A stretch of DNA of 19,420 nt from Bacteroides sp. CAG:443. GTDB taxonomy: Bacteria > Bacteroidota > Bacteroidia > Bacteroidales > Bacteroidaceae. Positions 8,861 to 15,537 of this stretch are shown in pieces (the stretch's first letter is position 1; each line of letters starts with the position of its first letter). The position numbers and the translations under genes were made by a program. Where the stretch lies: the NCBI GenBank assembly GCA_000432735.1, contig FR887747.1, positions 1-19,420 of the forward strand, in the 5' to 3' direction. The notes under the pieces were generated by a model. That model was not told the origin of the DNA, searched no databases, and saw nothing but the letters and a program-made list of their open reading frames with translations.

Positions 8861-10113
8861 TCATTGCCTCCTTCCCTGCGAGCCGCTTCCACAGCCCGTC
8901 TGGCAAGTTCCACCAGCTCATCGCGCATCTCGCAGCGGAACTTGTTCTGATAACTCTTTCTGATTACCTCTATCGGGTCGAGCGTCAGCAAATCGTCGAC
9001 CGATTCCAACACCACTTCCCCGCCGTCTGCCGACTGCTGTACCCGGTAAGCGATGACCGTCCGGCACAAGCGTACATTTTTCGACTGAAGGACATCCTCT
9101 ACCTGCTTGTTGATACCAGCTACAGGAGCATCGAGCAAGACGTTCACCTCCAGATACGGAACAGGCTCTTCTTCGCTCATTTTATCCTTATCGGGCAAAG
9201 CACGCAGCAAGTCGAGCACCGCGGCCAGCGGAAGCGGTTTCGGCGGAACAGAAACCAGCGGATGCTGTAAAGGATAATCGAGAAACTCCGACACCCCATT
9301 CAGGCGACCGTCCTCTATCTCATAATAAACAGCTCCGTGACGATAGCCCTTCTCTGCAAACGACATTGGCAGGGCACTGCCCGGATACAGCCAGTTTTCA
9401 CGACCATTCACCTTCTGGTTACGATGCAAATGTCCCAGTAAAGCCAATGTAACGCTCTCACCCATTTCATCCAGACTCACCATTTCCGAGCCCCCTATCA
9501 CGATACGCTCCGAAGAGTTTTCGGCAATTTCACTCCCCGTTGCATATAAATGAGCCATCAGAATCAGCGCCTCCTTGTTCCGGTCACGCCGGAGATTCGC
9601 CGCCTCAATCGCCCGACGCAGGAACTCTCCTACACCCTCTCCGTAACTCATTCCGCGGGTAAAGTCCCCATCACGCAGGTAAGGCACCGCAAGCACCCAG
9701 GCACGTTCTTCCGGATGCGCCGCCGAACAGACAGTCAACAACAAATCGTCCGGCAAGAAGTCACCTTCCTCCTGCCTGCGTATCAGCCCGCGCACATAGA
9801 CCCGATGCCTTTCCAGCATCAGACGAGGTGCCTCAAGCCGTGCAGCCGAGTCGTGGTTTCCGGCAATGATAATCGTCTGCAACTGTGGGAAACGCTGAGT
9901 CAGCGTATCGAGAAAACTGTAATACAACTCCTGAGAGGCAGCCGAAGGATTACTCGAATCGAATATATCGCCCGACACCAGCAAGGCATCAGGAGCTTTC
10001 TGTTCGACGACACCGAGCAGCCACCGAAGAAAATCGGCATGTTCCTCCTGACGGTCGAAGCCGTGGAAGGTATTCCCCAGATGCCAGTCGCTTGTAGCCA
10101 ATATCTTTATCAT
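8857..10113 (-). CDS. sbcD: Exonuclease subunit SbcD (Mre11-like nuclease)
   Basis: A 418-residue calcineurin-like metallophosphoesterase, the nuclease half of the SbcCD complex. The five metal-binding motifs are all present: D9 and H11 (SDWHLG), D49 (SGDIFD), N86-H87-D88 (AGNHDS), H188 (MAHLY) and H228/H230 (GHLH). The C-terminal part should hold the capping domain and the SbcC-contact region. The length agrees with the family (about 400). Both ends overlap neighbours by ATGA: with the DUF2400 gene at 10110-10113 and with sbcC at 8857-8860. The three genes are therefore one operon. Confidence 0.97.
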   Translation of the reverse strand: MIKILATSDWHLGNTFHGFDRQEEHADFLRWLLGVVEQKAPDALLVSGDIFDSSNPSAASQELYYSFLDTLTQRFPQLQTIIIAGNHDSAARLEAPRLMLERHRVYVRGLIRRQEEGDFLPDDLLLTVCSAAHPEERAWVLAVPYLRDGDFTRGMSYGEGVGEFLRRAIEAANLRRDRNKEALILMAHLYATGSEIAENSSERIVIGGSEMVSLDEMGESVTLALLGHLHRNQKVNGRENWLYPGSALPMSFAEKGYRHGAVYYEIEDGRLNGVSEFLDYPLQHPLVSVPPKPLPLAAVLDLLRALPDKDKMSEEEPVPYLEVNVLLDAPVAGINKQVEDVLQSKNVRLCRTVIAYRVQQSADGGEVVLESVDDLLTLDPIEVIRKSYQNKFRCEMRDELVELARRAVEAARREGGNE

Positions 10114-10835
10114 GGTAAGTTATCTGTTAATTCAGGATGATTCACTCCATAACCGAAAAGTGCGAAGTCGCCCAGACACGGATCGCCGGGAAACACTTCT
10201 GCCAGTGCCTGCGTAATACACCGCGCAGCCGACAACGAAAAAGAAGGTTTATTGATCAATCCCAGCAGGAAAGCCACCCGGCACACATGCGTATCGAGCG
10301 GAATAATCAGGTCGGCAGGGCTCATCCGCCGCCAGATACCAAAGTCGACAGCCGAATCGCGGCGAATCATCCAGCGCAGAAACATGTTGAGCTTCTTTTG
10401 TGGACTTCGGTCGGACACCCCTAAAAAAGCGCAAAGCTTCTGCATCGGGTTTCCCGAAAAAGCCAGCAAGGCATCCTCCAGCGTACAATTCTCCGCATAC
10501 ACCGCATACAATTTATCGAAATAAGTACGGAATGCCGCATACGAAACCATCCGGTAAAAGCTCCGTTGGTTCTCCCGACTGAAATCATTCTCCCAGCGTC
10601 TGGAAAGCACATACTGCAAGGGAGCATGCCCCATCAGCGCGTCCAGTTCGTCCACCTTACGGAGAATCATCCGGCGATTGCCGAAACTCAAAACGGCAGT
10701 CAGCAGTCCTATTATTTCAATATCTTCCTGCCGGACATAACGGTGCGGGAATTGTACGGGATCATTCGTGATGAAATCCGCCTGATGATAGGCTTCCGCC
10801 CACTCACGCAACTGCCGGCAAAGTTCCTCTGTCAT
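10110..10835 (-). CDS. DUF2400 / TIGR02757 family protein
   Basis: A 241-residue soluble protein of the TIGR02757 family, whose function is not established. Recognisable features are VLSFGNR (residues 48-54), LIIPLDTHVCRVAFLLGL (177-194) and the C-terminal FALFGYGVNHPE. The segment PLDTHVCRV resembles the helix after the helix-hairpin-helix in endonuclease III/MutY glycosylases, where VDTH supplies the catalytic aspartate (here D181). The glycine-rich hairpin with the catalytic lysine is not seen. The start was placed at ATG 10835 because the frame upstream begins with a TTG two codons earlier. Its stop overlaps the sbcD start (ATGA), so it is the first gene of the sbcDC operon. That suggests a DNA-repair role (inference). 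Confidence 0.88.
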   Translation of the reverse strand: MTEELCRQLREWAEAYHQADFITNDPVQFPHRYVRQEDIEIIGLLTAVLSFGNRRMILRKVDELDALMGHAPLQYVLSRRWENDFSRENQRSFYRMVSYAAFRTYFDKLYAVYAENCTLEDALLAFSGNPMQKLCAFLGVSDRSPQKKLNMFLRWMIRRDSAVDFGIWRRMSPADLIIPLDTHVCRVAFLLGLINKPSFSLSAARCITQALAEVFPGDPCLGDFALFGYGVNHPELTDNLP

Positions 10836-10858
10836 AATCAAAACACCTATAAAACAAC

Positions 10859-10905
10859 GATGAGATTCACCACAGAAACCTGATTATCCTGTAATGAATC
10901 TCATC
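10859..10905 (-). terminator. Perfect 11-bp stem-loop between the MaoC gene and the DUF2400-sbcDC operon
   Basis: GATGAGATTCA (10859-10869) and TGAATCTCATC (10895-10905) are perfect complements around a 25-nt loop. The loop itself can form a 4-bp inner stem (ACAG 10872-10875, CTGT 10889-10892). On the minus strand it lies 37 bp after the MaoC stop and is followed by GTTGTTTTAT. It fits a terminator for the MaoC gene. It ends only 23 bp before the DUF2400 ATG, so it could instead act in the leader of that operon. Confidence 0.65.
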
Positions 10906-10942
10906 ATCCTATTCAAAATATCTACAGCCAGTATGCCGTCTA

Positions 10943-11407
10943 TCAGTTGAAGTAATACAGGAAAGTAGCGATACCTTCGAGTGCTTTCTTCTTCTGTCCT
11001 TCAATTTCGATGGCAAACTTAATCTCAGCCTTAGCTGTTCCGCGCAAGTTAACCAACGAATGCAGTTCGGCAGCCATACGGATTTTCTGTCCCGACAATA
11101 CAGCCTGACCGAATCTCATCTTATCCATTCCGTAGTTTACCATCATCTTCAGGTTGTTTACTTCGATAATCTGATTCCAGAAATACGGAAGCAGTGACAA
11201 CGTCAGGTAGCCGTGTACGATTGTGCTCTTGAAGGGGCTTTCCACTTTCGCACGTTCTACATCGACATGAATCCACTGATGATCCAGTGTAGCGTCGGCA
11301 AACTGGTTGATACGCTCCTGTGTTACTTCCAGCCAGTCGGAAATTCCGATCTGCTGCCCAATCATTTTTTCAAATTCTTCGTAAGAATTGATAATTACTT
11401 TGCTCAT
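10943..11407 (-). CDS. MaoC-like (R)-specific enoyl hydratase
   Basis: A 154-residue single hot-dog-fold protein. The hydratase-2 motif is visible as FADATLDHQWIHVD, with the family's catalytic Asp (D of DATLDH) and His (H of DHQWIH), followed by the VHGYLTLSLLP helix. Family members add water to a trans-2-enoyl thioester (CoA or ACP), which would place it in cytoplasmic acyl metabolism. The true substrate is unknown. The ATG at 11407 (MSKVIINSYEEFEKMIG) was chosen over a TTG eleven codons upstream because it fits the family N-terminus. It follows hcp on the same strand with a 77-bp gap that holds a promoter-like element, so it is probably its own transcription unit. Confidence 0.88.
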   Translation of the reverse strand: MSKVIINSYEEFEKMIGQQIGISDWLEVTQERINQFADATLDHQWIHVDVERAKVESPFKSTIVHGYLTLSLLPYFWNQIIEVNNLKMMVNYGMDKMRFGQAVLSGQKIRMAAELHSLVNLRGTAKAEIKFAIEIEGQKKKALEGIATFLYYFN

Positions 11408-11437
11408 ATAGTCTGATTTTAGTGTCAAATTAATGAG

Positions 11438-11445
11438 CAAAGGTA
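11438..11445 (-). promoter_or_regulatory. Predicted -7 element for the MaoC gene
   Basis: Minus-strand TACCTTTG matches the Bacteroidetes TAnnTTTG consensus exactly, 30 bp before the MaoC ATG. No TTTG is seen at the -33 position. Confidence 0.45.
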
Positions 11446-11484
11446 AGCAAAATATCGGATATAGACCTACGCCGGCAACAGATT

Positions 11485-13140
11485 TTATCCTATCAAACCG
11501 AATTTCTTCAAATCTTCGTCGACAGTGGTAATGCCTCCTATTCCGAAAGTGTCAACCAGTACTTTGGCTACATTCGGCGAGAGGAAGGCAGGCAATGTAG
11601 GGCCTAAATGAATGTTCTTTACGCCCAAGCTCAGCAGGGCAAGCAGCACAATCACCGCCTTCTGTTCGTACCACGCAATATTATAGGTAATCGGCAGTTC
11701 GTTGATGTCGTTCAACTGGAAGACTTCTTTCAGCTTCAGAGCGATAACGGCAAGCGAATAACTGTCGTTGCACTGACCGGCATCGAGTACACGCGGAATG
11801 CCGTTTATATCTCCCAAAGGCAACTTATTGTATTTGTATTTGGCACATCCGGCAGTCAGGATAACCGTATCCTGCGGCAATGCCTTGGCAAAATCAGTAT
11901 AATAATCGCGGCTCTTCATGCGACCGTCGCATCCAGCCATTACCACGAAACGTCGGATGGCTCCACTCTTCACGGCCTCCACTACCTTATCGGCAAGCTG
12001 AAGCACCTGATTGTGCGCAAATCCACCGATAATCTCTCCGGTTTCCAGTTCCACAGGCGGCTGGCACTGCTTGGCAAGCGCAATCACTTCCGAATAATCC
12101 TTGTGTCCGTCGGCACCCGTTTCAATGTGCTTGCAACCCGGATAGCCGGTCGAGTTTCCGGTAAACATACGCTCCTTATACGTTGCATTCGAAAGCGGCG
12201 GCACAATACAGTTGGTTGTAAACACAATCGGACCGTTGAACGCCGTAAACTCCTCACGCTGTTTCCACCACGCGTTTCCGTAGTTGCCTACAAAATGCTT
12301 GTACTTCTTGAAAGCAGGATAATAATGTGCCGGAAGCATTTCGCTGTGCGTATATACATCCACTCCCGTTCCTTCGGTCTGCTTCAGCAAGTCCTCGATG
12401 TCGTGCAAGTCGTGTCCGCTGATCAGAATACCCGGATTCTTTCCTACCCCGATATTCACCTTTGTAATCTCCGGATTGCCGTAACGGGTCGTATTTGCCT
12501 CGTCGAGCAGTGCCATCACCTTGACACCCATTTCTCCTGCCTGCATCACCTGCGCCACCCATTCATCGGCAGTCAGTCCGCCGACAGCAATCTTTGCCAG
12601 TGCCGCCTGCATGAACGCATGAATTTCCTCGCTGTTATACCCCAGACGCATGGCATGTTCGTGATAAGCTGCCATACCTTTCAGACCGTAAACAAGCAGT
12701 TCTTTCAGTGAACGCAAGTCCTCATTTACCTCACGCAACACACCGACCGAAGCCGCTTTCTCCTCGAACGAGTCCTTTTCCCCTTTCCACTCCAGTTCGT
12801 CTACTTCGGGAAGTGTAATGCCCCGTGCAGCAACCTCAGCCTTCAGGTCATCACGCAGAGCAATTCCTTTCTCTACCCGACGCAAAATACTTTCATCGTC
12901 GAAATTGGCATTCGTAATGGTAGAAAACAAAGCGTCCGTCACAAACGAATCGACTTCTGCCGCCACCTTTACCGACTGCTCACGCAAAGCACTGGCAGCC
13001 ACCGATACGCCTCTTACCGTAAAGAGCAGCAAGTCCATATAACGTGCTGTACTACTATTCTTTCCACACACACCTTTCAGTACACAGCCGGTACCCTTGG
13101 CTGCCTCCTGACACTGATAGCAAAACATATTTCCTTCCAT
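11485..13140 (-). CDS. hcp: Hydroxylamine reductase / hybrid cluster protein, class I
   Basis: A 551-residue cytoplasmic Fe-S protein that reduces hydroxylamine in vitro and is linked to NO and nitrosative-stress defence. The N-terminal cysteines C7, C10, C19 and C25 show the CX2CX8CX5C spacing of class I (anaerobe-type) Hcp, which binds a cubane cluster. All hybrid-cluster ligands can be placed: H243, E267, C311, C404, C432, C457, E492 and K494. These run one or two residues behind the Desulfovibrio vulgaris numbering (H244, E268, C312, C405, C433, C458, E494, K496). The start was set at ATG 13140. The frame runs up to a TTG at 13182, and a second ATG at 13128 (MFCYQCQE) is also possible. 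It is divergent from a Crp/Fnr gene with a strong palindrome between. Confidence 0.97.
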   Translation of the reverse strand: MEGNMFCYQCQEAAKGTGCVLKGVCGKNSSTARYMDLLLFTVRGVSVAASALREQSVKVAAEVDSFVTDALFSTITNANFDDESILRRVEKGIALRDDLKAEVAARGITLPEVDELEWKGEKDSFEEKAASVGVLREVNEDLRSLKELLVYGLKGMAAYHEHAMRLGYNSEEIHAFMQAALAKIAVGGLTADEWVAQVMQAGEMGVKVMALLDEANTTRYGNPEITKVNIGVGKNPGILISGHDLHDIEDLLKQTEGTGVDVYTHSEMLPAHYYPAFKKYKHFVGNYGNAWWKQREEFTAFNGPIVFTTNCIVPPLSNATYKERMFTGNSTGYPGCKHIETGADGHKDYSEVIALAKQCQPPVELETGEIIGGFAHNQVLQLADKVVEAVKSGAIRRFVVMAGCDGRMKSRDYYTDFAKALPQDTVILTAGCAKYKYNKLPLGDINGIPRVLDAGQCNDSYSLAVIALKLKEVFQLNDINELPITYNIAWYEQKAVIVLLALLSLGVKNIHLGPTLPAFLSPNVAKVLVDTFGIGGITTVDEDLKKFGLIG

Positions 13141-13179
13141 ATTCAGATGGTCATTAGTGATTTTTTTATTAAGTTTGTG

Positions 13180-13187
13180 CAAAGATG
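13180..13187 (-). promoter_or_regulatory. Predicted -7 element for hcp (one mismatch)
   Basis: Minus-strand CATCTTTG differs from TAnnTTTG at one base. A transcription start near 13175 would put the centre of the upstream palindrome (13216.5) at about -41.5, the class II activator position used by Crp/Fnr proteins. There is no -33 TTTG, as expected for an activator-dependent promoter. Confidence 0.4.
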
Positions 13188-13207
13188 CCGCTTTCGGCCG
13201 GCAATAA

Positions 13208-13225
13208 CTGTAACCTATGTTACAG
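13208..13225. promoter_or_regulatory. Crp/Fnr-type (HcpR-like) operator palindrome
   Basis: CTGTAAC (13208-13214), spacer CTAT, GTTACAG (13219-13225): a perfect 7+7 inverted repeat with the 4-nt spacer typical of Fnr/HcpR-like sites. The core GTAACnnnnGTTAC is, to my recollection, the site assigned to HcpR in several anaerobes by comparative genomics. It lies 67 bp from the hcp ATG and 31 bp from the Crp/Fnr ATG, so it could both activate hcp and control the regulator gene. Confidence 0.78.
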
Positions 13226-13256
13226 CCATTCTGAATAATCGTTAAATGAAGACTAA

Positions 13257-13874
13257 ATGAACGCTATACAACTTTTGCAGCTTCCCTTATTTCAGGGAAT
13301 ATCCGAAGCAGCAGCCCGACAGTTGCTTTCCGAAGCTCCTAACAGTGTCCGTCGCTACAAAGAAGGCGACTTCATTGCCCGTCAGGGAGATCCCTGCCGT
13401 TCGCTTTATATATTATGTACAGGAAACGTACGGGCACAAATGGAAAATGCGGAAGGAAAACAAGTCACCATCGACCGGATTAGTGCCCCTGAAGTGCTCG
13501 CTCCAGCCTTTATATTCGCATCGGAAAACCGTTTTCCGGTAAACATCGAAGTGCTGGAAAGCTGTGAAGTGCTGGTACTCGACAAGAACTATTTTCTGGA
13601 ATTCATGCACAGCCAGCCCGTCATCATGAAGAATTTTATCGGAATGATTTCCGACCGGAGTCTTTTCTTAAGCAAAAAATTGAATGAATTCGCCCTGCAA
13701 AGCCTGAAATCGCGTCTGCTGAATTACCTGAAAATCAATAAACGCATAGACAACCAGCAGGAAGTGGCCTTCATTCTGGGAGTAGCACGTCCTTCGCTGG
13801 CACGAGCCTTATCGGAACTGGTAGCCGAAAAGAAGGTCAGCATGAACGGAAAAGAAGCCATCATTACAGAATGA
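13257..13874 (+). CDS. Crp/Fnr-family regulator, likely HcpR-type
   Basis: A 205-residue cytoplasmic transcription factor. Residues about 10-120 form the cyclic-nucleotide-binding-like beta barrel (GDFIARQGDPCRSLYIL, VLAPAFIFA). A dimerisation helix follows (FIGMISDRSLFLSKKLNEF). The winged HTH is at about 165-200 (QQEVAFILGVARPSLARALSEL is its core region, ending V-A-E-K-K). It lacks the N-terminal cysteine cluster of Fnr, so it does not sense through an Fnr-type 4Fe-4S cluster. Divergence from hcp across an 18-bp palindrome points to the HcpR group, which controls hcp in response to nitrite/NO and has been reported in Porphyromonas gingivalis to use heme. The assignment to HcpR rests on context more than on the protein itself. 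Confidence 0.85.
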   Translation: MNAIQLLQLPLFQGISEAAARQLLSEAPNSVRRYKEGDFIARQGDPCRSLYILCTGNVRAQMENAEGKQVTIDRISAPEVLAPAFIFASENRFPVNIEVLESCEVLVLDKNYFLEFMHSQPVIMKNFIGMISDRSLFLSKKLNEFALQSLKSRLLNYLKINKRIDNQQEVAFILGVARPSLARALSELVAEKKVSMNGKEAIITE

Positions 13875-13981
13875 CCAGTCGTGCTGCATAACAAAAACTA
13901 CGGCATGCTGCTTTCCAAACCCATGCAACTGAAAATTACTTTTTGTCAAAATGACATGCTGATTTCTCTATTATTGCAAAA

Positions 13982-14036
13982 TCCGGGGAAGGATCAAGTC
14001 GGCTGCTAAAAATCAGATTCTCACCGCTTCTCCGGA
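13982..14036 (+). other. Stem-loop downstream of the Crp/Fnr gene
   Basis: TCCGGGGAAG (13982-13991) pairs with CTTCTCCGGA (14027-14036) over 10 bp including one G-U pair, which fits RNA from the plus strand. The loop is 35 nt. It starts 108 bp after the Crp/Fnr stop. No T-run follows, so it is not a standard terminator. Confidence 0.4.
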
Positions 14037-14175
14037 ATCCAGATAGACAGTTATTTCTTTTATCAAGAAACATTATTCATAAAACAAAGCACAATCTCAT
14101 CACAGATAGAAGATTTCTTGCCTGTTTTAATAGCATAACGACAAAAGCAATCTATTTCATTTAAAAGAAATTCCA

Positions 14176-14213
14176 GAAGCAAAAACAGAAAATTTTAGCC
14201 TGATTTCTGCTTC
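14176..14213 (+). other. Stem-loop in the gene-free region
   Basis: GAAGCA (14176-14181) pairs with TGCTTC (14208-14213). Three A-T pairs and CAG/CTG extend it inward across one mismatch and one bulge, giving about 12 pairs. It lies 37 bp before a terminator-like hairpin, an arrangement seen in small RNAs. Confidence 0.35.
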
Positions 14214-14250
14214 AACATAAAACATGCTGAGATTTTAGATAAAACAACGA

Positions 14251-14280
14251 GAGGTTTTATAAAAACCTCGGCATCTTTTT
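14251..14280 (+). terminator. Terminator-like hairpin with T-run
   Basis: GAGGTTTT (14251-14258), loop ATA, AAAACCTC (14262-14269) is a perfect 8-bp stem. Six bases later comes TTTTT (14276-14280). This is the best plus-strand terminator candidate after the Crp/Fnr gene, but it lies 377 bp beyond the stop, which leaves a long transcribed tail or a separate RNA. Confidence 0.5.
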
Positions 14281-14533
14281 GATGAAACAACAGGTCATTT
14301 TTACTTCCACAAGCTTTAACAGAAAGATTACTTTTAACCTTTATGGGGATTTAGCTTGCAAAAATCCGAAACAGATACAGGTCGATCATTAACATTTCTC
14401 TCTATTTACGGAAAATCCTCAAAAGCCATAGATAGAAAAAGTCTGATCATTCAATCAAACTAACAGTAAAAATGCCCTTTTAGTTTCTTTTTGCCAAACT
14501 ATAGGAACACGGTTTATTTAACGACTAAAGTTT

Positions 14534-14740
14534 TCAATAGCGAACCAATTTCTTCGGACTCCCGTGCCATGAACAGCCCAGACAGAATACTTCGCTCACA
14601 TCGAATCCGTCGAGCGACTCTTCAGGATTTTTAGGTATTACCTCTCCTCCTTCAACAACATATACCAGACGGCGGTCGCCTGCTTCATTCTTTACATACA
14701 TGGCAGCAATCTTGCACTGCGGACAAAGCATTTTTCTCAT
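14534..14740 (-). CDS. Small four-cysteine (zinc-ribbon-like) protein of unknown function
   Basis: A 68-residue protein with two CxxC pairs, C6/C9 (CPQC) and C53/C56 (CLGC), spaced like a zinc ribbon. Between them are a short basic stretch and an acidic, proline-containing segment (EVIPKNPEESLDGFDVSE is the region). I do not recognise a named family. ATG 14740 is preceded by AGGAT. An alternative start is M4. A -7 element lies 29 bp upstream. It is divergent from the HMA-AraC regulator, so a metal-related role can be imagined but nothing in the protein shows it. Codon-like composition and ordered cysteines make it a real gene. Confidence 0.7.
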   Translation of the reverse strand: MRKMLCPQCKIAAMYVKNEAGDRRLVYVVEGGEVIPKNPEESLDGFDVSEVFCLGCSWHGSPKKLVRY

Positions 14741-14768
14741 ATCCTATTCTGTTTTTTTATTTAATCGG

Positions 14769-14776
14769 CAAAAGTA
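14769..14776 (-). promoter_or_regulatory. Predicted -7 element for the small four-cysteine gene
   Basis: Minus-strand TACTTTTG matches TAnnTTTG exactly, 29 bp before the ATG. No -33 TTTG is found at 19-21 bp. Confidence 0.45.
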
Positions 14777-14791
14777 TAAGATAAGAACAAA

Positions 14792-14814
14792 AAAAGAAAC
14801 ATTATGGTTCTTTT
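14792..14814. promoter_or_regulatory. Inverted repeat in the divergent promoter region
   Basis: AAAAGAA (14792-14798) and TTCTTTT (14808-14814) are perfect complements. One further matching pair lies inside after one mismatch. It sits 16 bp upstream of the small gene's -7 element, about where its -33 would fall, and 76 bp before the HMA-AraC ATG. It could be an operator, but AT-rich repeats of this size also occur by chance. Confidence 0.3.
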
Positions 14815-14889
14815 AACAAAAGAAAATTCAATAAAACAGCATATATTCATCTTGAAACGTTTTATTTTGCAGAAATATTTCAAAATCGC

Positions 14890-15462
14890 ATGAACAATAC
14901 AACGCTCTATATTAAAAACATGGTGTGCAACCGCTGCATTATGGTTGTACAAGACCTGCTCGGCAAGTTAGGTTTTACTGTCCTACACATCGAATTAGGT
15001 AAAGTCCTTATTCAGGAAACCCCGGAGAAAGCTGATCTGGAGCGTATCCGTCAGGCACTGGAAGCAGTGGGATTTGAACTGATAGACGATAAACGCGACA
15101 GGTTGATAGAGCAAATCAAGCAAGAAATGATCCAGTTGGTACACAACTGCAATGGAGAACTGAAGGTGAACTTGTCGGATTATCTCTCCGAAAAGCTCCA
15201 CCACGACTACAGCTCCCTGAGCAAAGTATTTTCGGAAACCAACGGAATCACCATCGAAAAATATTTCATCCTGCAAAAAATAGAACGTGTAAAGGAGCTG
15301 CTCGTATACGACGAACTGTCGCTCAACGAAATAGCTGCTCTGTTGAACTACTCCAGTGCAGCCCACCTAAGCAGCCAGTTCAAAAGCATTACCGGAATTA
15401 CACCCAGCGAATTTAAAAAGCAGAAAACACATCTCCGCAAAGGGCTGGACCAAATCGTATAA
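14890..15462 (+). CDS. HMA-domain / AraC-type HTH fusion regulator, putative copper sensor
   Basis: A 190-residue protein of two parts. Residues 1-70 form a heavy-metal-associated (HMA) ferredoxin-like domain: strand TLYIKNM, metal loop M11-x-C13-x-x-C16 (MVCNRC), helix, two strands (TVLHIELGKVLIQ), helix (LERIRQALEAVGFEL). Residues about 75-95 are a linker helix. Residues 95-182 are an AraC-type paired HTH (LSDYLSEKL, SSLSKVFSETNG, SLNEIAALLNYSSAAHLSSQFK, TPSEFKK). The MxCxxC loop is that of Cu(I)-binding HMA domains such as the one in the adjacent CopA. No sugar-type cupin is present. The copA gene follows after 75 bp on the same strand, so this is likely its metal-responsive activator. Metal sensing is inferred, not shown. 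Confidence 0.9.
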   Translation: MNNTTLYIKNMVCNRCIMVVQDLLGKLGFTVLHIELGKVLIQETPEKADLERIRQALEAVGFELIDDKRDRLIEQIKQEMIQLVHNCNGELKVNLSDYLSEKLHHDYSSLSKVFSETNGITIEKYFILQKIERVKELLVYDELSLNEIAALLNYSSAAHLSSQFKSITGITPSEFKKQKTHLRKGLDQIV

Positions 15463-15505
15463 ATCATATCCATAATTTTATAACATACATAAAGGTCTGC
15501 CACTG

Positions 15506-15513
15506 TATCTTTG
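15506..15513 (+). promoter_or_regulatory. Predicted -7 element for copA
   Basis: TATCTTTG matches TAnnTTTG exactly, 24 bp before the copA ATG and 43 bp after the regulator stop. No TTTG sits at 19-21 bp upstream, which fits a promoter that needs an activator. copA can therefore be transcribed on its own as well as by read-through. Confidence 0.55.
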
Positions 15514-15537
15514 CATCAGAATCAAAAGAAAAGAACA

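Larger units (their letters stand above)
13875..14533. other. AT-rich intergenic region without genes, with stem-loops
   Basis: A 659-bp stretch lies between two convergent genes, and I see no credible protein gene in it. It contains three stem-loops, listed separately. CATGCTG occurs three times (13904, 13955, 14223) and CTGATTTCT twice (13959, 14200). A weak inverted repeat, TAGTTT/AAACTA at 14481-14501, could end the minus-strand small gene. No perfect TAnnTTTG element was found in it on either strand. It may be a long 3' region, a small-RNA locus or decayed DNA. Confidence 0.5.

Noticed and set aside
5042..10835. SMC-type ATPase plus nuclease plus unknown protein as a new phage-defence system
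   Set aside because: The hook, head and nuclease motifs are those of standard housekeeping SbcCD. No mobile-element or defence neighbours are present.
10836..10841. TTG as start of the DUF2400 gene; likewise TTG at 11440 (MaoC), 13182 (Hcp) and 15511 (CopA)
   Set aside because: In each case an ATG a short way inside gives the family N-terminus. The CopA TTG also falls inside the predicted -7 element.
11608..12711. A 367-codon plus-strand open frame
   Set aside because: It is fully antisense to hcp, whose motifs are complete. The translation has no recognisable domain and a composition typical of a complementary frame.
14220..14280. Repeated CATGCTG heptamers (13904, 13955, 14223) as a repeat array or origin
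   Set aside because: The spacing is irregular (51 and 268 bp) and flanks match poorly, so chance similarity is likely. No DnaA-box cluster was seen.
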